From Clostridiales bacterium (GTDB lineage Bacteria; Bacillota_A; Clostridia; Oscillospirales; Oscillospiraceae), in assembly GCA_019410105.1 (NCBI GenBank), contig DXTB01000008.1, positions 1 through 40,919 on the forward strand: 40,919 bases of DNA, written 5' to 3'. The notes under the pieces were generated by a model. It saw only the letters and a list, made by a program, of their open reading frames with translations. It made no database searches and was not told the DNA's origin. Of this stretch, positions 1 through 6,983 are shown piece by piece. Numbering within the stretch: the first letter of the stretch is position 1; every line of letters begins with the position of its first letter. A program made the translations under genes and the position numbers.

Positions 1-2
1 AC

Positions 3-881
3 GATAACAAGTACTATGTCTTTGACGCTATTGTCAACGGCGAGATCGGCACTGTCAACCTGAACAGCACCAGTGATGTGGAGGTTGGCCTGTACGGTAA
101 TGTGACCTACGACGCTGACGGCTATGTCAACACCAGCGATCTGAACCGCATCAACAACGCCGTCTCCGGCAACGACCTGCGCGTCTGGAACGTCGACTCC
201 ACGATCGCCTACTCCTCCGGCGTGCTGTCCTTCGACGGTGTGGATTTGGTTCTGGCCGACGAGTACACCATCTTCCTAAACGATGGCGGCACCGGCAAGA
301 CCACCACTCCCAGCCGTCTGGCCCGCGACTATGAGGACGACAACTTCAAGGGTGTGATCTCCGCTGTTTACGATGGCGACGCTGTGATTGAGGTCTATGT
401 GGACGAGGACAACAGCGTTATCACCGACGAGACCGTGGCTGAGGTTGAGGAGGCCGTCTCTGATGCCGTGGTGAATGCGGATGGCGCTTGGGGACAGAAC
501 GGCGACCTGGGTAACTATGTTGCCCACGGCACCTGGAACTCCGACGGCACCAAGGTGACTGCCTCCTTTGAGCAGTCCGCCATTAGTACCGAGTCCAATG
601 CCATTACTTGGGATACTGCCCGCTTCCTGGGCTCCCTGCACAAGAACGGTGCTACCACCATCGTGTATGACGGTGTGACCTATGTGTGGGATAAGGACGG
701 CGGCCTCCAGGGCAGCAACTGGTATGATTCCAGCGACAAAGGTCTGACCACTGGCGACAACGCTAACACTCTGGTCAAGGCTCTGGCCGATGCCGGCGTC
801 TTTGACGGTGACGAGACTGCGACTGCTACTCTGACTGTGGACGGCGTGGACATCACTATCACTTTTAGCGTGTCCGAGTAA
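3..881 (+). CDS. Acidic secreted/surface protein, C-terminal part (5' end outside window)
   Basis: The frame is open from the left edge, so the N-terminus is missing; the stop is at 879-881. About 292 residues are visible. They are rich in Asp, Gly, Thr and Val with few basic residues, which is usual for extracellular wall-associated proteins. There is no transmembrane segment, LPXTG motif or SLH repeat in this part. The last stretch (TLTVDGVDITITFSV) reads like an Ig-like beta-strand end. In related Clostridia such proteins often carry SLH domains at the missing N-terminus, but that is inference. A GC-rich terminator follows 30 bases after the stop. Codon use (many C/G third positions) matches the neighbours. 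Function not recognised. Confidence 0.7.
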   Translation, partial: DNKYYVFDAIVNGEIGTVNLNSTSDVEVGLYGNVTYDADGYVNTSDLNRINNAVSGNDLRVWNVDSTIAYSSGVLSFDGVDLVLADEYTIFLNDGGTGKTTTPSRLARDYEDDNFKGVISAVYDGDAVIEVYVDEDNSVITDETVAEVEEAVSDAVVNADGAWGQNGDLGNYVAHGTWNSDGTKVTASFEQSAISTESNAITWDTARFLGSLHKNGATTIVYDGVTYVWDKDGGLQGSNWYDSSDKGLTTGDNANTLVKALADAGVFDGDETATATLTVDGVDITITFSVSE

Positions 882-910
882 TCCAATCAGAATTTACCCT
901 GTGGGCGGAA

Positions 911-942
911 ACCCCCCGTGCGCTAAAGCACGGGGGTTTTTC
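911..942 (+). terminator. Intrinsic terminator after the surface protein gene
   Basis: Arms ACCCCCGTGC and GCACGGGGGT enclose a short loop (GCTAAA) and are followed by a T-rich run. It sits just after the stop at 881 and also just after the stop of the convergent gene that ends at 949. Confidence 0.85.
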
Positions 943-948
943 TTTTTC

Positions 949-1407
949 TCAGCGCAAAGCCAGGTAGTGATAGCGGTCACGGTCGGAGTTGGAGAAAACC
1001 TCCTCGTCATAATCGTAGAATACCTGGAATCCCCCTGTAACGACGCGGAGAACCGGCTCGCCGGAGGTGGATTCCCAGTCCGTGTTTACCTCTGCCCCCT
1101 CCAGGGCCAGACCGCCATAACGCGAGCTGTTGTAATTGATCGGCCCGGAACCGGAGGCCAGCAGTACCGCCTTGGGGGAAAACCCCAGCTCAATGGTGCG
1201 GCTGGCCTCCCCGTCTCCGGTATAGCTCCCCGTTACCAGCTCGGATTTCCCGGCAACCTGCTCGGCAAGCGTATCCACCGCAGACTGTTCTGCCTTCCCG
1301 CCCAGCGCACCGTCAATTTTGGCGAAGTCCTCGTTGAAGTCGGTGCGGAGAAAGCTGTCCTCCGGTTCCCATTGATGTAATTGATAATGCGCCGTATAAT
1401 TTGCCAT
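949..1407 (-). CDS. Hypothetical protein with a tail-fibre-like N-terminus
   Basis: A 152-residue protein. The ATG at 1407 is chosen because GAGGGGG lies eight bases upstream on this strand; an open frame continues further upstream but runs into an intergenic repeat. The N-terminus (YQLHQWEPEDSFLRTDFNED, then AKIDGAL) resembles the start of Firmicutes phage or phage-like tail and structural proteins. It is followed by a short Ala/Glu helix and a beta-rich C-terminal half. No signal peptide or membrane segment is seen. It stands alone with no phage neighbours, so it may be a domesticated remnant or a small secreted-type protein. The family link is by pattern recognition only. Confidence 0.6.
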   Translation of the reverse strand: MANYTAHYQLHQWEPEDSFLRTDFNEDFAKIDGALGGKAEQSAVDTLAEQVAGKSELVTGSYTGDGEASRTIELGFSPKAVLLASGSGPINYNSSRYGGLALEGAEVNTDWESTSGEPVLRVVTGGFQVFYDYDEEVFSNSDRDRYHYLALR

Positions 1408-1488
1408 TCTTATTACCCCCTCTGGAGATAGGGGCACCCCCGCGCCCGGCATACCGCCGGACGCGGGGATCTTGTCTGCTGGACGGCT

Positions 1489-1540
1489 TGTAGGGGCGGG
1501 CTTGTCCCTGCCGCGGGCGGCCACAAGGGCCGCCCCTACG
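1489..1540. repeat. Inverted-repeat element, copy 1 (TGTAGGGGC type)
   Basis: The element opens with TGTAGGGGC and closes with GCCCCTACG; the inner part (GGGCGGCC...GGCCGCCC) can fold on itself. It lies in the 442-base stretch without a gene between 1408 and 1849, together with two further copies. Confidence 0.75.
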
Positions 1541-1580
1541 GGTGGAGACGTACGGGGACAGGCGGGGATAAGTCCTGCTT

Positions 1581-1660
1581 TGTAGGGGCCGATGCCCACA
1601 TCGGCCCGTCTTTCCGGGCCACCGGCCAGCCCCGGGCGGGTGTGGGCACCCGCCCCTACA
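1581..1660. repeat. Inverted-repeat element, copy 2
   Basis: The termini are TGTAGGGGC and GCCCCTACA. The interior holds two inner inverted repeats: a GATGCCCACATC hairpin and a GGGCGGGTG/CACCCGCCC hairpin. It shares its ends with copies 1 and 3 but has a different interior, suggesting a modular repeat family. Confidence 0.75.
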
Positions 1661-1704
1661 TACAAGCGCCGTGAGATAGCCTGCCGGAAACGGAACCCCG
1701 GAAA

Positions 1705-1758
1705 TGTAGGGGCGGCCTTTATGGCCGCCCGCGGGCGGGGACAAGCCCCGCCCCTACA
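1705..1758. repeat. Inverted-repeat element, copy 3
   Basis: The termini are TGTAGGGGC and GCCCCTACA with GGCGGCC/GGCCGCC and GGCGGGG/CCCCGCC inner arms. The element ends about 30 bases before the promoter of the DUF2284 gene. Confidence 0.8.
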
Positions 1759-1786
1759 GAATATCCGGCCGGGCGGAAAACGGGAG

Positions 1787-1815
1787 TTCCCATTTGCCGG
1801 AAAATGCGCTATAAT
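1787..1815 (+). promoter_or_regulatory. Candidate promoter of the DUF2284 gene
   Basis: The -10 is TATAAT at 1810-1815 (perfect). The best -35 at 17 bases is TTCCCA at 1787-1792 (four of six). The start codon follows 35 bases later. Confidence 0.5.
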
Positions 1816-1849
1816 AGGACGCAGAGAAAACGCCGATGGGGGCGGTCAA

Positions 1850-2398
1850 ATGTATCAGACCAGAATAACGGCGGCGGAGCTCCCGGTGGAGCGCCTGCTG
1901 GGGGAATACTGCTTCCCGGAGCGATTCCGGGAGGCCTGCCGGGCCTGCCCGGACTACGGAAACGATTGGTCCTGCCCGCCGGGGGTGCCGTCGGCGGCGG
2001 AGGCCCTGCGGCCTTTTCGGACGGCCCATGTGCTGGGCATGCAGGTATTTTATGATGCACAGACGCGCCGGGAGGTGTCCACGGCGGAGGGGGCTGAGGC
2101 GGTGCGCCGGGCGTCCTATGGACCGGCCAAGCGGGTACTGCTGGAGACCCTTCTGGCGCTGGAGCAGACCCGGAGCGGGGCGTGGACCATCGCGGCGGGA
2201 CGGTGTGAGCTGTGCCCCCGCTGCGCCCGGCGGGACGGGCTGCCCTGCCGGAATCCGAGGCGGATGCGCTACTCCTTTTCCGCGTTCGGCTTTGATCTGG
2301 CGGCGCTGGCCCGGCAGGAGCTGGGCATCGAGCTGCTGTGGGCGGCCAATGGGCTGCCGGAGTACGATGTGGCGCTGGCCGCCTTTCTGGAGCGGTGA
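1850..2398 (+). CDS. DUF2284 cysteine-rich putative metal-binding protein
   Basis: A 182-residue protein. ATG at 1850 is preferred because it follows a G-rich ribosome site (about 1838-1843) and a TATAAT box, although the frame is open further upstream through the repeat elements. The cysteine pattern is diagnostic for DUF2284: C21, C30-x2-C33 and W40-S-C42-PP in the N-terminal half, then C119-x2-C122-x2-C125 and C133 in the second half, followed by RMRYSFSAFGFDL. The eight cysteines suggest metal or Fe-S binding. The molecular role is unknown. It appears to be a single-gene unit closed by a strong hairpin. Confidence 0.85.
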   Translation: MYQTRITAAELPVERLLGEYCFPERFREACRACPDYGNDWSCPPGVPSAAEALRPFRTAHVLGMQVFYDAQTRREVSTAEGAEAVRRASYGPAKRVLLETLLALEQTRSGAWTIAAGRCELCPRCARRDGLPCRNPRRMRYSFSAFGFDLAALARQELGIELLWAANGLPEYDVALAAFLER

Positions 2399-2410
2399 GG
2401 GACAAAAACA

Positions 2411-2438
2411 GGCCGGGGCGGCATAAGCCGCCCCGGCC
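2411..2438. terminator. Bidirectional terminator between convergent genes
   Basis: The perfect arms GGCCGGGGCGGC and GCCGCCCCGGCC have loop ATAA. On the minus strand the hairpin is followed by TGTTTTTG, so it serves the acetyltransferase gene best. Confidence 0.85.
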
Positions 2439-2461
2439 TTGCTGTGCTTGCACGGACAGGA

Positions 2462-3694
2462 TCAGAAATAGGTGAAGTTCACGGGCTTCCGGCTCCAGCC
2501 GATGGCGCGCTGCACGTCGGCGGCGTAGCCGTGGTCGGAGAGGGTCAGGCGGCCCAGGCGAAGGGCCTCGTCCAGAGAGAAAGCGCCCATCACCAGGGAA
2601 GAGAGGGTGGAGATATCGGCGGAAAGGGTGACGTCGGGCTGAGCATGCTCAACCACCTCCACCGTGCTTCCGGATATATTCAGCAGGAAGGTGCCGTTGT
2701 TGCCCTCGATAAAGTTGTCATCCACCTGGAGGGCCAGCACAAAGGGACGGCTGACCGGGGACTCACAGCGGCTCTGCATGCGGAAGTAGGCCGGCACATC
2801 GAAGATACGGGCCATGTAGCCCATTGTGCGGCGGGCCACCTCATGGATGCAGCCGTCGTGTGCGCGGTTCTCGCCTGTGTCCGGGTTGTGGAACAGCATG
2901 GTCAGGCTGAGGTCGGGGGAGAGGATACGCACCCGCTCGATCTGATCCACCTGGGAGGCGAAAAAGGTCATGAACTGCCGCAGCGTATCCAGATCCTCAT
3001 ACACCATCTCGGGCACGAGCAGATCGTGGTACATGTCGGTGTAGTGGTCCACCGCCACGAAATCGAAGGTGAAGTAGCCGGTGAGCCGGCCGTCCCGGCG
3101 GCAGACCACCACGTAGGGCATGTCGAAGATCCGGTGGGGGTCCATATAGTGGTGGACCGTGGCACCGTGGGTACGCGCCGCATAGGCGCGGTAGAAGTCC
3201 AAAATCTCCTGCCGGTCCTCCGGCCGGGCATAGGACAGCCCGGACTTGTCGCCGTAGGAGCGGATCGCGGAGGGCTTGGGCTGGTAGAGATAGTTCTCGT
3301 TGCAGTAACCGTATCCCATGTTGGCATAGAACGCGGGATTGAAGGGGTGGAGACAGCCGATCGGCGTCCCCTGTTTGGCGTAATACCGCATCAACACCTT
3401 CAGGAGCGTGCAGGCCACCCGCTCTTTCTTGTGAAGAAAGTTTGCGGAGACATAGGCTGCGGCCCCCATAGGCATCATCACACCTCTGACGTTGAGGGTG
3501 AAATCCATCATCAGGATGGAGCCCAGCAGGGTTCCATCGTCGTCAAAACAGCCGAGGTAACGGCCCTCGTCCGGACGGTGCAGTTCGCCTTCCATGTTCT
3601 GGAGCAGGGCGGCCGGCGTCTTGGAGGGGAATGAGGTCACCACATTCCGGGCCAGCTGCTCCACCTCAGAAGGGAGAACGAATCTGATATCCAT
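2462..3694 (-). CDS. Eis-family GNAT N-acetyltransferase with SCP2-like C-terminal domain
   Basis: A 410-residue cytoplasmic protein. The ATG at 3694 follows GAAAGGA with normal spacing; a TTG one codon earlier is less likely. Length and layout fit the Eis/Rv2416c-like family: an N-terminal GNAT fold (about 1-150, with a GAAAYVS segment and the HPFNPAFYANMGYGY segment typical of the family), a second degenerate GNAT domain (about 155-290), and a C-terminal sterol-carrier-like domain (about 300-400). Family members acetylate amines such as aminoglycosides or peptides using acetyl-CoA; the substrate here is unknown. It has its own promoter, divergent from the eutG leader, and a terminator shared with the DUF2284 gene. 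No link to ethanolamine use is evident beyond position. Confidence 0.85.
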   Translation of the reverse strand: MDIRFVLPSEVEQLARNVVTSFPSKTPAALLQNMEGELHRPDEGRYLGCFDDDGTLLGSILMMDFTLNVRGVMMPMGAAAYVSANFLHKKERVACTLLKVLMRYYAKQGTPIGCLHPFNPAFYANMGYGYCNENYLYQPKPSAIRSYGDKSGLSYARPEDRQEILDFYRAYAARTHGATVHHYMDPHRIFDMPYVVVCRRDGRLTGYFTFDFVAVDHYTDMYHDLLVPEMVYEDLDTLRQFMTFFASQVDQIERVRILSPDLSLTMLFHNPDTGENRAHDGCIHEVARRTMGYMARIFDVPAYFRMQSRCESPVSRPFVLALQVDDNFIEGNNGTFLLNISGSTVEVVEHAQPDVTLSADISTLSSLVMGAFSLDEALRLGRLTLSDHGYAADVQRAIGWSRKPVNFTYF

Positions 3695-3856
3695 CAAAAC
3701 CGATTCCTTTCTGTGAAACAGAGAGTCTATTTACTTGCCGCGCCGGGGGCGCCGGCACAGGGGGCGGGGCTGGCTGGACAGCGCCCGCAAGGGCACGGGG
3801 GAGCCCGTGCCAGGTGGAACCAGACGGCTCCATGCGCACCTGCTTTGACGAGCCCC

Positions 3857-3885
3857 ATTATGTCAGCATTTGCCGCGAAAGTCAA
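3857..3885 (-). promoter_or_regulatory. Promoter of the Eis-like gene (minus strand)
   Basis: Read on the minus strand, TTGACT (3885-3880), a 17-base spacer and CATAAT (3862-3857). The transcript would have a leader of about 155 bases containing a strong hairpin (GGCACGGG/CCCGTGCC at 3792-3811). Confidence 0.65.
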
Positions 3886-3934
3886 CCCGCAGTTTGCCGA
3901 TCGAAAAAAATTGAGCCCTGGCGGAAGAAAAGGC

Positions 3935-3964
3935 TTGACAGAGGGCTGCGCCATGGGGTAAAGT
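3935..3964 (+). promoter_or_regulatory. Promoter of eutG
   Basis: TTGACA at 3935-3940, an 18-base spacer and TAAAGT at 3959-3964. Transcription would begin around 3971, right before the antitermination hairpins, leaving a leader of about 100 bases. Confidence 0.65.
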
Positions 3965-3975
3965 GAGACTGGCCA

Positions 3976-4019
3976 TGCTGCGAGGAAGCGGCAGGGCTTT
4001 TGGAAGCGATGCAGCGTCC
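3976..4019 (+). promoter_or_regulatory. EutV (ANTAR) antitermination site upstream of eutG
   Basis: Two adjacent hairpins with six-base loops. Hairpin 1: GCTGC (3977-3981), loop GAGGAA, GCGGC (3988-3992). Hairpin 2: GGAAGC (4002-4007), loop GATGCA, GCGTCC (4014-4019) with one A/G mismatch. The 3' arm of hairpin 2 is also the 5' arm of the terminator at 4013-4040, so the two structures exclude each other. This is the known architecture of EutV targets in Enterococcus. The loops keep G at position 4 but have G rather than A at position 1. Confidence 0.75.
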
Positions 4020-4044
4020 TGAACCGCGGTTCAGGACGCTTTTT
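4013..4044 (+). terminator. Leader terminator controlling eutG
   Basis: The perfect arms AGCGTCCTGAACC (4013-4025) and GGTTCAGGACGCT (4028-4040) are followed by TTTT. It lies between promoter and start codon and is therefore an attenuator, expected to be prevented by bound EutV. Confidence 0.85.
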
Positions 4045-4073
4045 GTATTTCTACCGGCAGAAAGGAGCAGCAT

Positions 4074-5207
4074 ATGGACGCCTTCAGTGTTCGTACAAAA
4101 ATTATGATCGGAGGTGGCATGGACGCGCTGGCCCAGCGGCTGCACCGGGTCTTTCTGGTGACGGACAAGTTCATGGCCGAGAGCGGCAAAACGAATTATG
4201 TCACCGACCGGCTGCTGCGCAACGGCGGCGAGTTCAAGATCTTCTCCGACGTGCAGGCCGACCCGGACATCGCCACCGTCACCAGAGGCGTGGAGCAGAT
4301 TCTGGAGTTCCAACCCGATGCGGTGGTGGCCTTCGGCGGCGGCTCCGCCATCGACGCGGCCAAGGCAATCGTGTTCTTCGCCGCCCGGGAGCGGGACATG
4401 CGGGACTGCAAGTTCATCGCCATCCCCACCACCAGCGGCACCGGCTCGGAGGTGAGCCGCTTTGCGGTGATCACCGACCAGGAGAAGGGGGTCAAATATC
4501 CCTTGGTGGAGGACAGCCTGCTGCCCGACATCGCCATTTTGGACGCGGAGCTGACCACCAGCGTGCCCCCTACCGTGACGGCGGACACCGGCATCGACGT
4601 GTTCACCCATGCGGTGGAGGCCTTTGTGTCCACCGAGGCCTCCGACTTCTCCGACGCGGCGGCGGAAAAGGCCATCAAGCTGGTCAAGCGCCACCTGCTG
4701 CCCGCCTATCAGAACCCCGAGGACCGCAAGGCCCGGCAGGGGATGCACAACGCCTCCTGCCTGGCGGGCATCGCCTTCTCCAACTCCGGCCTGGGCCTCA
4801 ACCACGGCATGGCCCACGCCCTGGGCGCCCGGTTCCACATCCCCCATGGCCGGGCCAACGGCATCCTGCTGCCCTATGTGATGAGCTTCAACGCCGGCTG
4901 CGCCGAACAGCTCACCTCCACCGCCAAGCGCTATGCCCGTATTTCCCGCCTGCTGGAGCTGGAGAGCAGCAGTGTCCGCCAGAGCGCCCTCAACCTCATT
5001 CGCACCGCCCGGCGGTACATCGAAAAGCTGAACATGCCCTCCACCCTCCAGGCCGCGGGCGTGAACGCGGCGGAGTTCGAGGAGGCGGTGCACGACATGG
5101 CGGAGGCGGCCCTGGCCGACCGCTGCACCGCCACGAACCCCAGAAGCTGCACGGCGGAGGAAATTGAACAGATCTTCCGCAAGGCCTACAGCGGGAAATT
5201 GCCCTGA
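4074..5207 (+). CDS. eutG: Iron-dependent alcohol dehydrogenase, EutG-like
   Basis: A 377-residue group III alcohol dehydrogenase that would reduce acetaldehyde to ethanol with NADH, recycling NAD+ inside the ethanolamine microcompartment. The nucleotide-binding GGGS is at 88-91. The expected iron ligands are visible: D175 and H179 (in DTGIDVFTHAVEA), H244 (GLNHGMAHALG) and H258 (IPHGRANG). The length matches the short EutG/PduQ class. The ATG follows AAAGGAG. It forms its own transcription unit upstream of eutS, with an EutV-type leader and a terminator after the stop, so it is co-regulated with but separate from the main operon. PduQ-type propanol dehydrogenase is the alternative name; the eut context decides. 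Confidence 0.9.
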   Translation: MDAFSVRTKIMIGGGMDALAQRLHRVFLVTDKFMAESGKTNYVTDRLLRNGGEFKIFSDVQADPDIATVTRGVEQILEFQPDAVVAFGGGSAIDAAKAIVFFAARERDMRDCKFIAIPTTSGTGSEVSRFAVITDQEKGVKYPLVEDSLLPDIAILDAELTTSVPPTVTADTGIDVFTHAVEAFVSTEASDFSDAAAEKAIKLVKRHLLPAYQNPEDRKARQGMHNASCLAGIAFSNSGLGLNHGMAHALGARFHIPHGRANGILLPYVMSFNAGCAEQLTSTAKRYARISRLLELESSSVRQSALNLIRTARRYIEKLNMPSTLQAAGVNAAEFEEAVHDMAEAALADRCTATNPRSCTAEEIEQIFRKAYSGKLP

Positions 5208-5213
5208 CAGAGC

Positions 5214-5243
5214 TCCTCCGCCGCGCAATTGCGCGGCGGAGGA
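5214..5243 (+). terminator. Terminator after eutG
   Basis: The perfect 13-base arms TCCTCCGCCGCGC and GCGCGGCGGAGGA have loop AATT; the T-run is weak (ATTTGG). Confidence 0.75.
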
Positions 5244-5268
5244 ATTTGGCGTAAAATGATATTTCGGA

Positions 5269-5297
5269 TTGACAACTCCGCAAATTTCTGTTAAAAT
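5269..5297 (+). promoter_or_regulatory. Main eut operon promoter
   Basis: TTGACA at 5269-5274, a 17-base spacer and TAAAAT at 5292-5297, five of six in the -10 and perfect in the -35. It drives a leader of about 275 bases before eutS. Confidence 0.85.
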
Positions 5298-5333
5298 GAG
5301 CCAGAAAAAATGATAGAGATGCGTATAGTGGAA

Positions 5334-5394
5334 GGGCGGATTCGTGCGGCGTTAGTACGGCCCGCCTGGTAAACGATCAAGAGCGATGTAGCTC
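5334..5394 (+). promoter_or_regulatory. EutV (ANTAR) antitermination site upstream of eutS
   Basis: Hairpin 2 is clear: GAGC (5381-5384), loop GATGTA, GCTC (5391-5394). Its 3' arm is part of the following terminator. Hairpin 1 is proposed as CGTGC (5343-5347), a seven-base loop GGCGTTA, GTACG (5355-5359), extended by GGCGG/CCGCC (5335-5339/5362-5366). The first hairpin is less certain because its loop has seven bases. Confidence 0.7.
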
Positions 5395-5431
5395 CCAAGA
5401 ATTTTGACTTGAAATTCTGGGGGCTTTTTTT
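5390..5431 (+). terminator. Leader terminator controlling eutSPVW
   Basis: Arms AGCTCCCAAGAATTT (5390-5404) and AAATTCTGGGGGCT (5412-5425), with one bulged A, are followed by seven T. It lies between promoter and eutS and overlaps antiterminator hairpin 2. Confidence 0.85.
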
Positions 5432-5580
5432 GTTTTTTCGCCCCGTACGCCTGTGAACTCCCTGCCGGTGTTGCGGAAAACACCGCAGCGCGTTTACGCA
5501 GGATAGGCTGCCCGGCCCTGTGGCATGATAGGGGGGGACAGCCCGCTGTTTCCAGCGGTTTTTAGGAGGAGCGTGCCGAT

Positions 5581-5931
5581 TTGATTGAGCTTGATGAGAA
5601 AAAGCGGATTATACAGGAATTTGTACCCGGCAAGCAGGTCACCCTGGCCCATGTGATCGCCAACCCCACCGAGGATCTGTACCTGAAGCTGGGACTGATC
5701 GATGCCTCCGGCGCCATTGGGATCTTTACCATCACCCCCAGTGAGGCGGCCATGATCGCCGCCGATGTGGCCACCAAGTCGGCCAACGTGTCCATCGGCT
5801 TTGTGGACCGCTTCAACGGCTCGTTGGTCATCACCGGCGATGTGGCGGCGGTACAGTCGGCGCTGACAGAGGTTATGAATACCCTGTGCGGTATGATGGG
5901 CTTTGCATCGGCCCCCATCACCAAGACGTGA
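5581..5931 (+). CDS. eutS: EutS, BMC shell protein (circularly permuted hexamer type)
   Basis: A 116-residue microcompartment shell protein of the EutS/PduU class. TTG at 5581 is taken as start because AGGAGG is 11 bases upstream and the resulting N-terminus ([20 protein letters not shown]) matches the family. In the known family the hexamer is bent and contributes to shell edges. The typical [19 protein letters not shown] opening and the central glycine-rich [19 protein letters not shown] segment are present. It is the first gene of the main operon, next to eutP by four bases, and is downstream of the EutV-controlled terminator. Confidence 0.92.
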   Translation: MIELDEKKRIIQEFVPGKQVTLAHVIANPTEDLYLKLGLIDASGAIGIFTITPSEAAMIAADVATKSANVSIGFVDRFNGSLVITGDVAAVQSALTEVMNTLCGMMGFASAPITKT

Positions 5932-5935
5932 TGCA

Positions 5936-6379
5936 ATGGAGAGAAAAAGACGCATTATCCTGATCGGCCGCTCCACGGCCGGCAAGACAACGCTTTGCCA
6001 GCGGATCAACCACGAGGAACTGCAGTACCACAAGACCCAGACCGTACAGATTGTCAACCAGAGTATGATTGACACACCGGGCGAGTATCTGGAGCGGCGC
6101 TATTTTCGCGGGGCCCTCATGGTGACGGCCGCCGACGCGGACACGATTGTGCTGGTCCAGGACGCCACCGAGAAGGGGAGCATGTTCCCGCCCGCCTACA
6201 GCAGCATGTTTGCAAAGCCCTGCGTGGGGGTTGTGACAAAGTCGGATCTGGCGTCTGAGCATGAGATTTCAAATGCGAGGCAGTATTTGAAGGCAGCCGG
6301 CGCGGGTGAGATCTTTGTCGTCAGCAGCGTGACGGGCGAGGGCGTGGAAGCCTTGGTAAGGCATCTGGATTTCCTTTGA
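5936..6379 (+). CDS. eutP: EutP, P-loop NTPase / acetate kinase-like protein
   Basis: A 147-residue small GTPase-like protein. The Walker A motif GRSTAGKT is at 11-18, the DTPG switch is near 42-45 and a TKSD base-recognition motif (variant of NKxD) lies in GVVTKSDLA. ATG at 5936 is four bases after the eutS stop, with no clear ribosome site, suggesting translational coupling. EutP of Salmonella has been reported to act as an acetate kinase, which would turn acetyl phosphate from PduL into acetate and ATP; this activity is assumed from family, not shown. The usual place between eutS and the regulatory pair supports the call. Confidence 0.9.
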   Translation: MERKRRIILIGRSTAGKTTLCQRINHEELQYHKTQTVQIVNQSMIDTPGEYLERRYFRGALMVTAADADTIVLVQDATEKGSMFPPAYSSMFAKPCVGVVTKSDLASEHEISNARQYLKAAGAGEIFVVSSVTGEGVEALVRHLDFL

Positions 6380-6395
6380 AGTCAGGAGGAGCCGC

Positions 6396-6980
6396 ATGGA
6401 AAAGGATGCGATCCGTGTCGTCATTGCAGACGATGAGCCGATCAGCAGAATGGATTTGAAAGAACTGCTTACGGAAGGCGGGTATACGGTTGTCGCAGAG
6501 GTCTCCGACGGGTTTGATGCCGTGGAGAACTGCAAGCTCTACCATCCGGATCTCGTTCTGCTCGACATCAAGATGCCGTTTCTGGACGGACTGGCCGCGG
6601 CCAAGATCATCTATGAGGAGGAGCTGGCGGACACGATCATTATGCTCACGGCGTATAGTGAGCGGGAGTTCGTGGAGCAGGCCAAGGATTACGGCGTCAG
6701 CGGCTATCTGGTCAAGCCCATCGACGAGAAATCGCTGATTCCCAACATCGAGCTGGTTGTGGCCCAGAGCAAGGAGATGAAACGGCTGCGCAAGGACATG
6801 GCCAAGGTTTCCGAGCGGCTGGCCAACCGCAGCATCATTGAAAAAGCCAAGGGACAGGTGATGCAGGAGCAGAACCTGTCGGAGCAGGAGGCGTACCACT
6901 ATATACGCAAGCTCAGTCAGCTCAAGGGCCTTTCCATGCGCCGGGTGGCGGAGATGATCCTCGTGAAAGGCGGGGGTTGA
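6396..6980 (+). CDS. eutV: EutV, response regulator with ANTAR RNA-binding domain
   Basis: A 194-residue antiterminator. Receiver domain at about 6-120 with acidic pocket D12/D13, phospho-acceptor D57 (LLDIKMP) and K107 (LVKPID). A coiled helix follows, then the ANTAR three-helix domain (about 133-190) containing AKGQVMQEQNLSEQEAYHYI. When phosphorylated by EutW it is expected to dimerise and bind paired hairpins in nascent RNA, preventing terminator formation. Matching sites lie before eutG, eutS and eutA and in the riboswitch RNA after eutQ. AGGAGG precedes the ATG. The gap to eutW is three bases, so the two are a coupled pair. Confidence 0.95.
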   Translation: MEKDAIRVVIADDEPISRMDLKELLTEGGYTVVAEVSDGFDAVENCKLYHPDLVLLDIKMPFLDGLAAAKIIYEEELADTIIMLTAYSEREFVEQAKDYGVSGYLVKPIDEKSLIPNIELVVAQSKEMKRLRKDMAKVSERLANRSIIEKAKGQVMQEQNLSEQEAYHYIRKLSQLKGLSMRRVAEMILVKGGG

Positions 6981-6983
6981 CAG

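Noticed and set aside
1592..1849. Upstream extension of the DUF2284 gene to 1592
   Set aside because: The extra 86 codons run through two inverted-repeat elements and encode basic low-complexity sequence; the ATG at 1850 follows a promoter and ribosome site.
3790..3850. Possible T-box leader before the Eis-like gene
   Set aside because: GTGGAACC resembles part of a T-box on a quick look, but the 14-base T-box sequence and specifier loop are absent.
3713..3961. Open frame between the Eis-like gene and eutG
   Set aside because: It overlaps promoters of both flanking genes and a hairpin, and has no family features.
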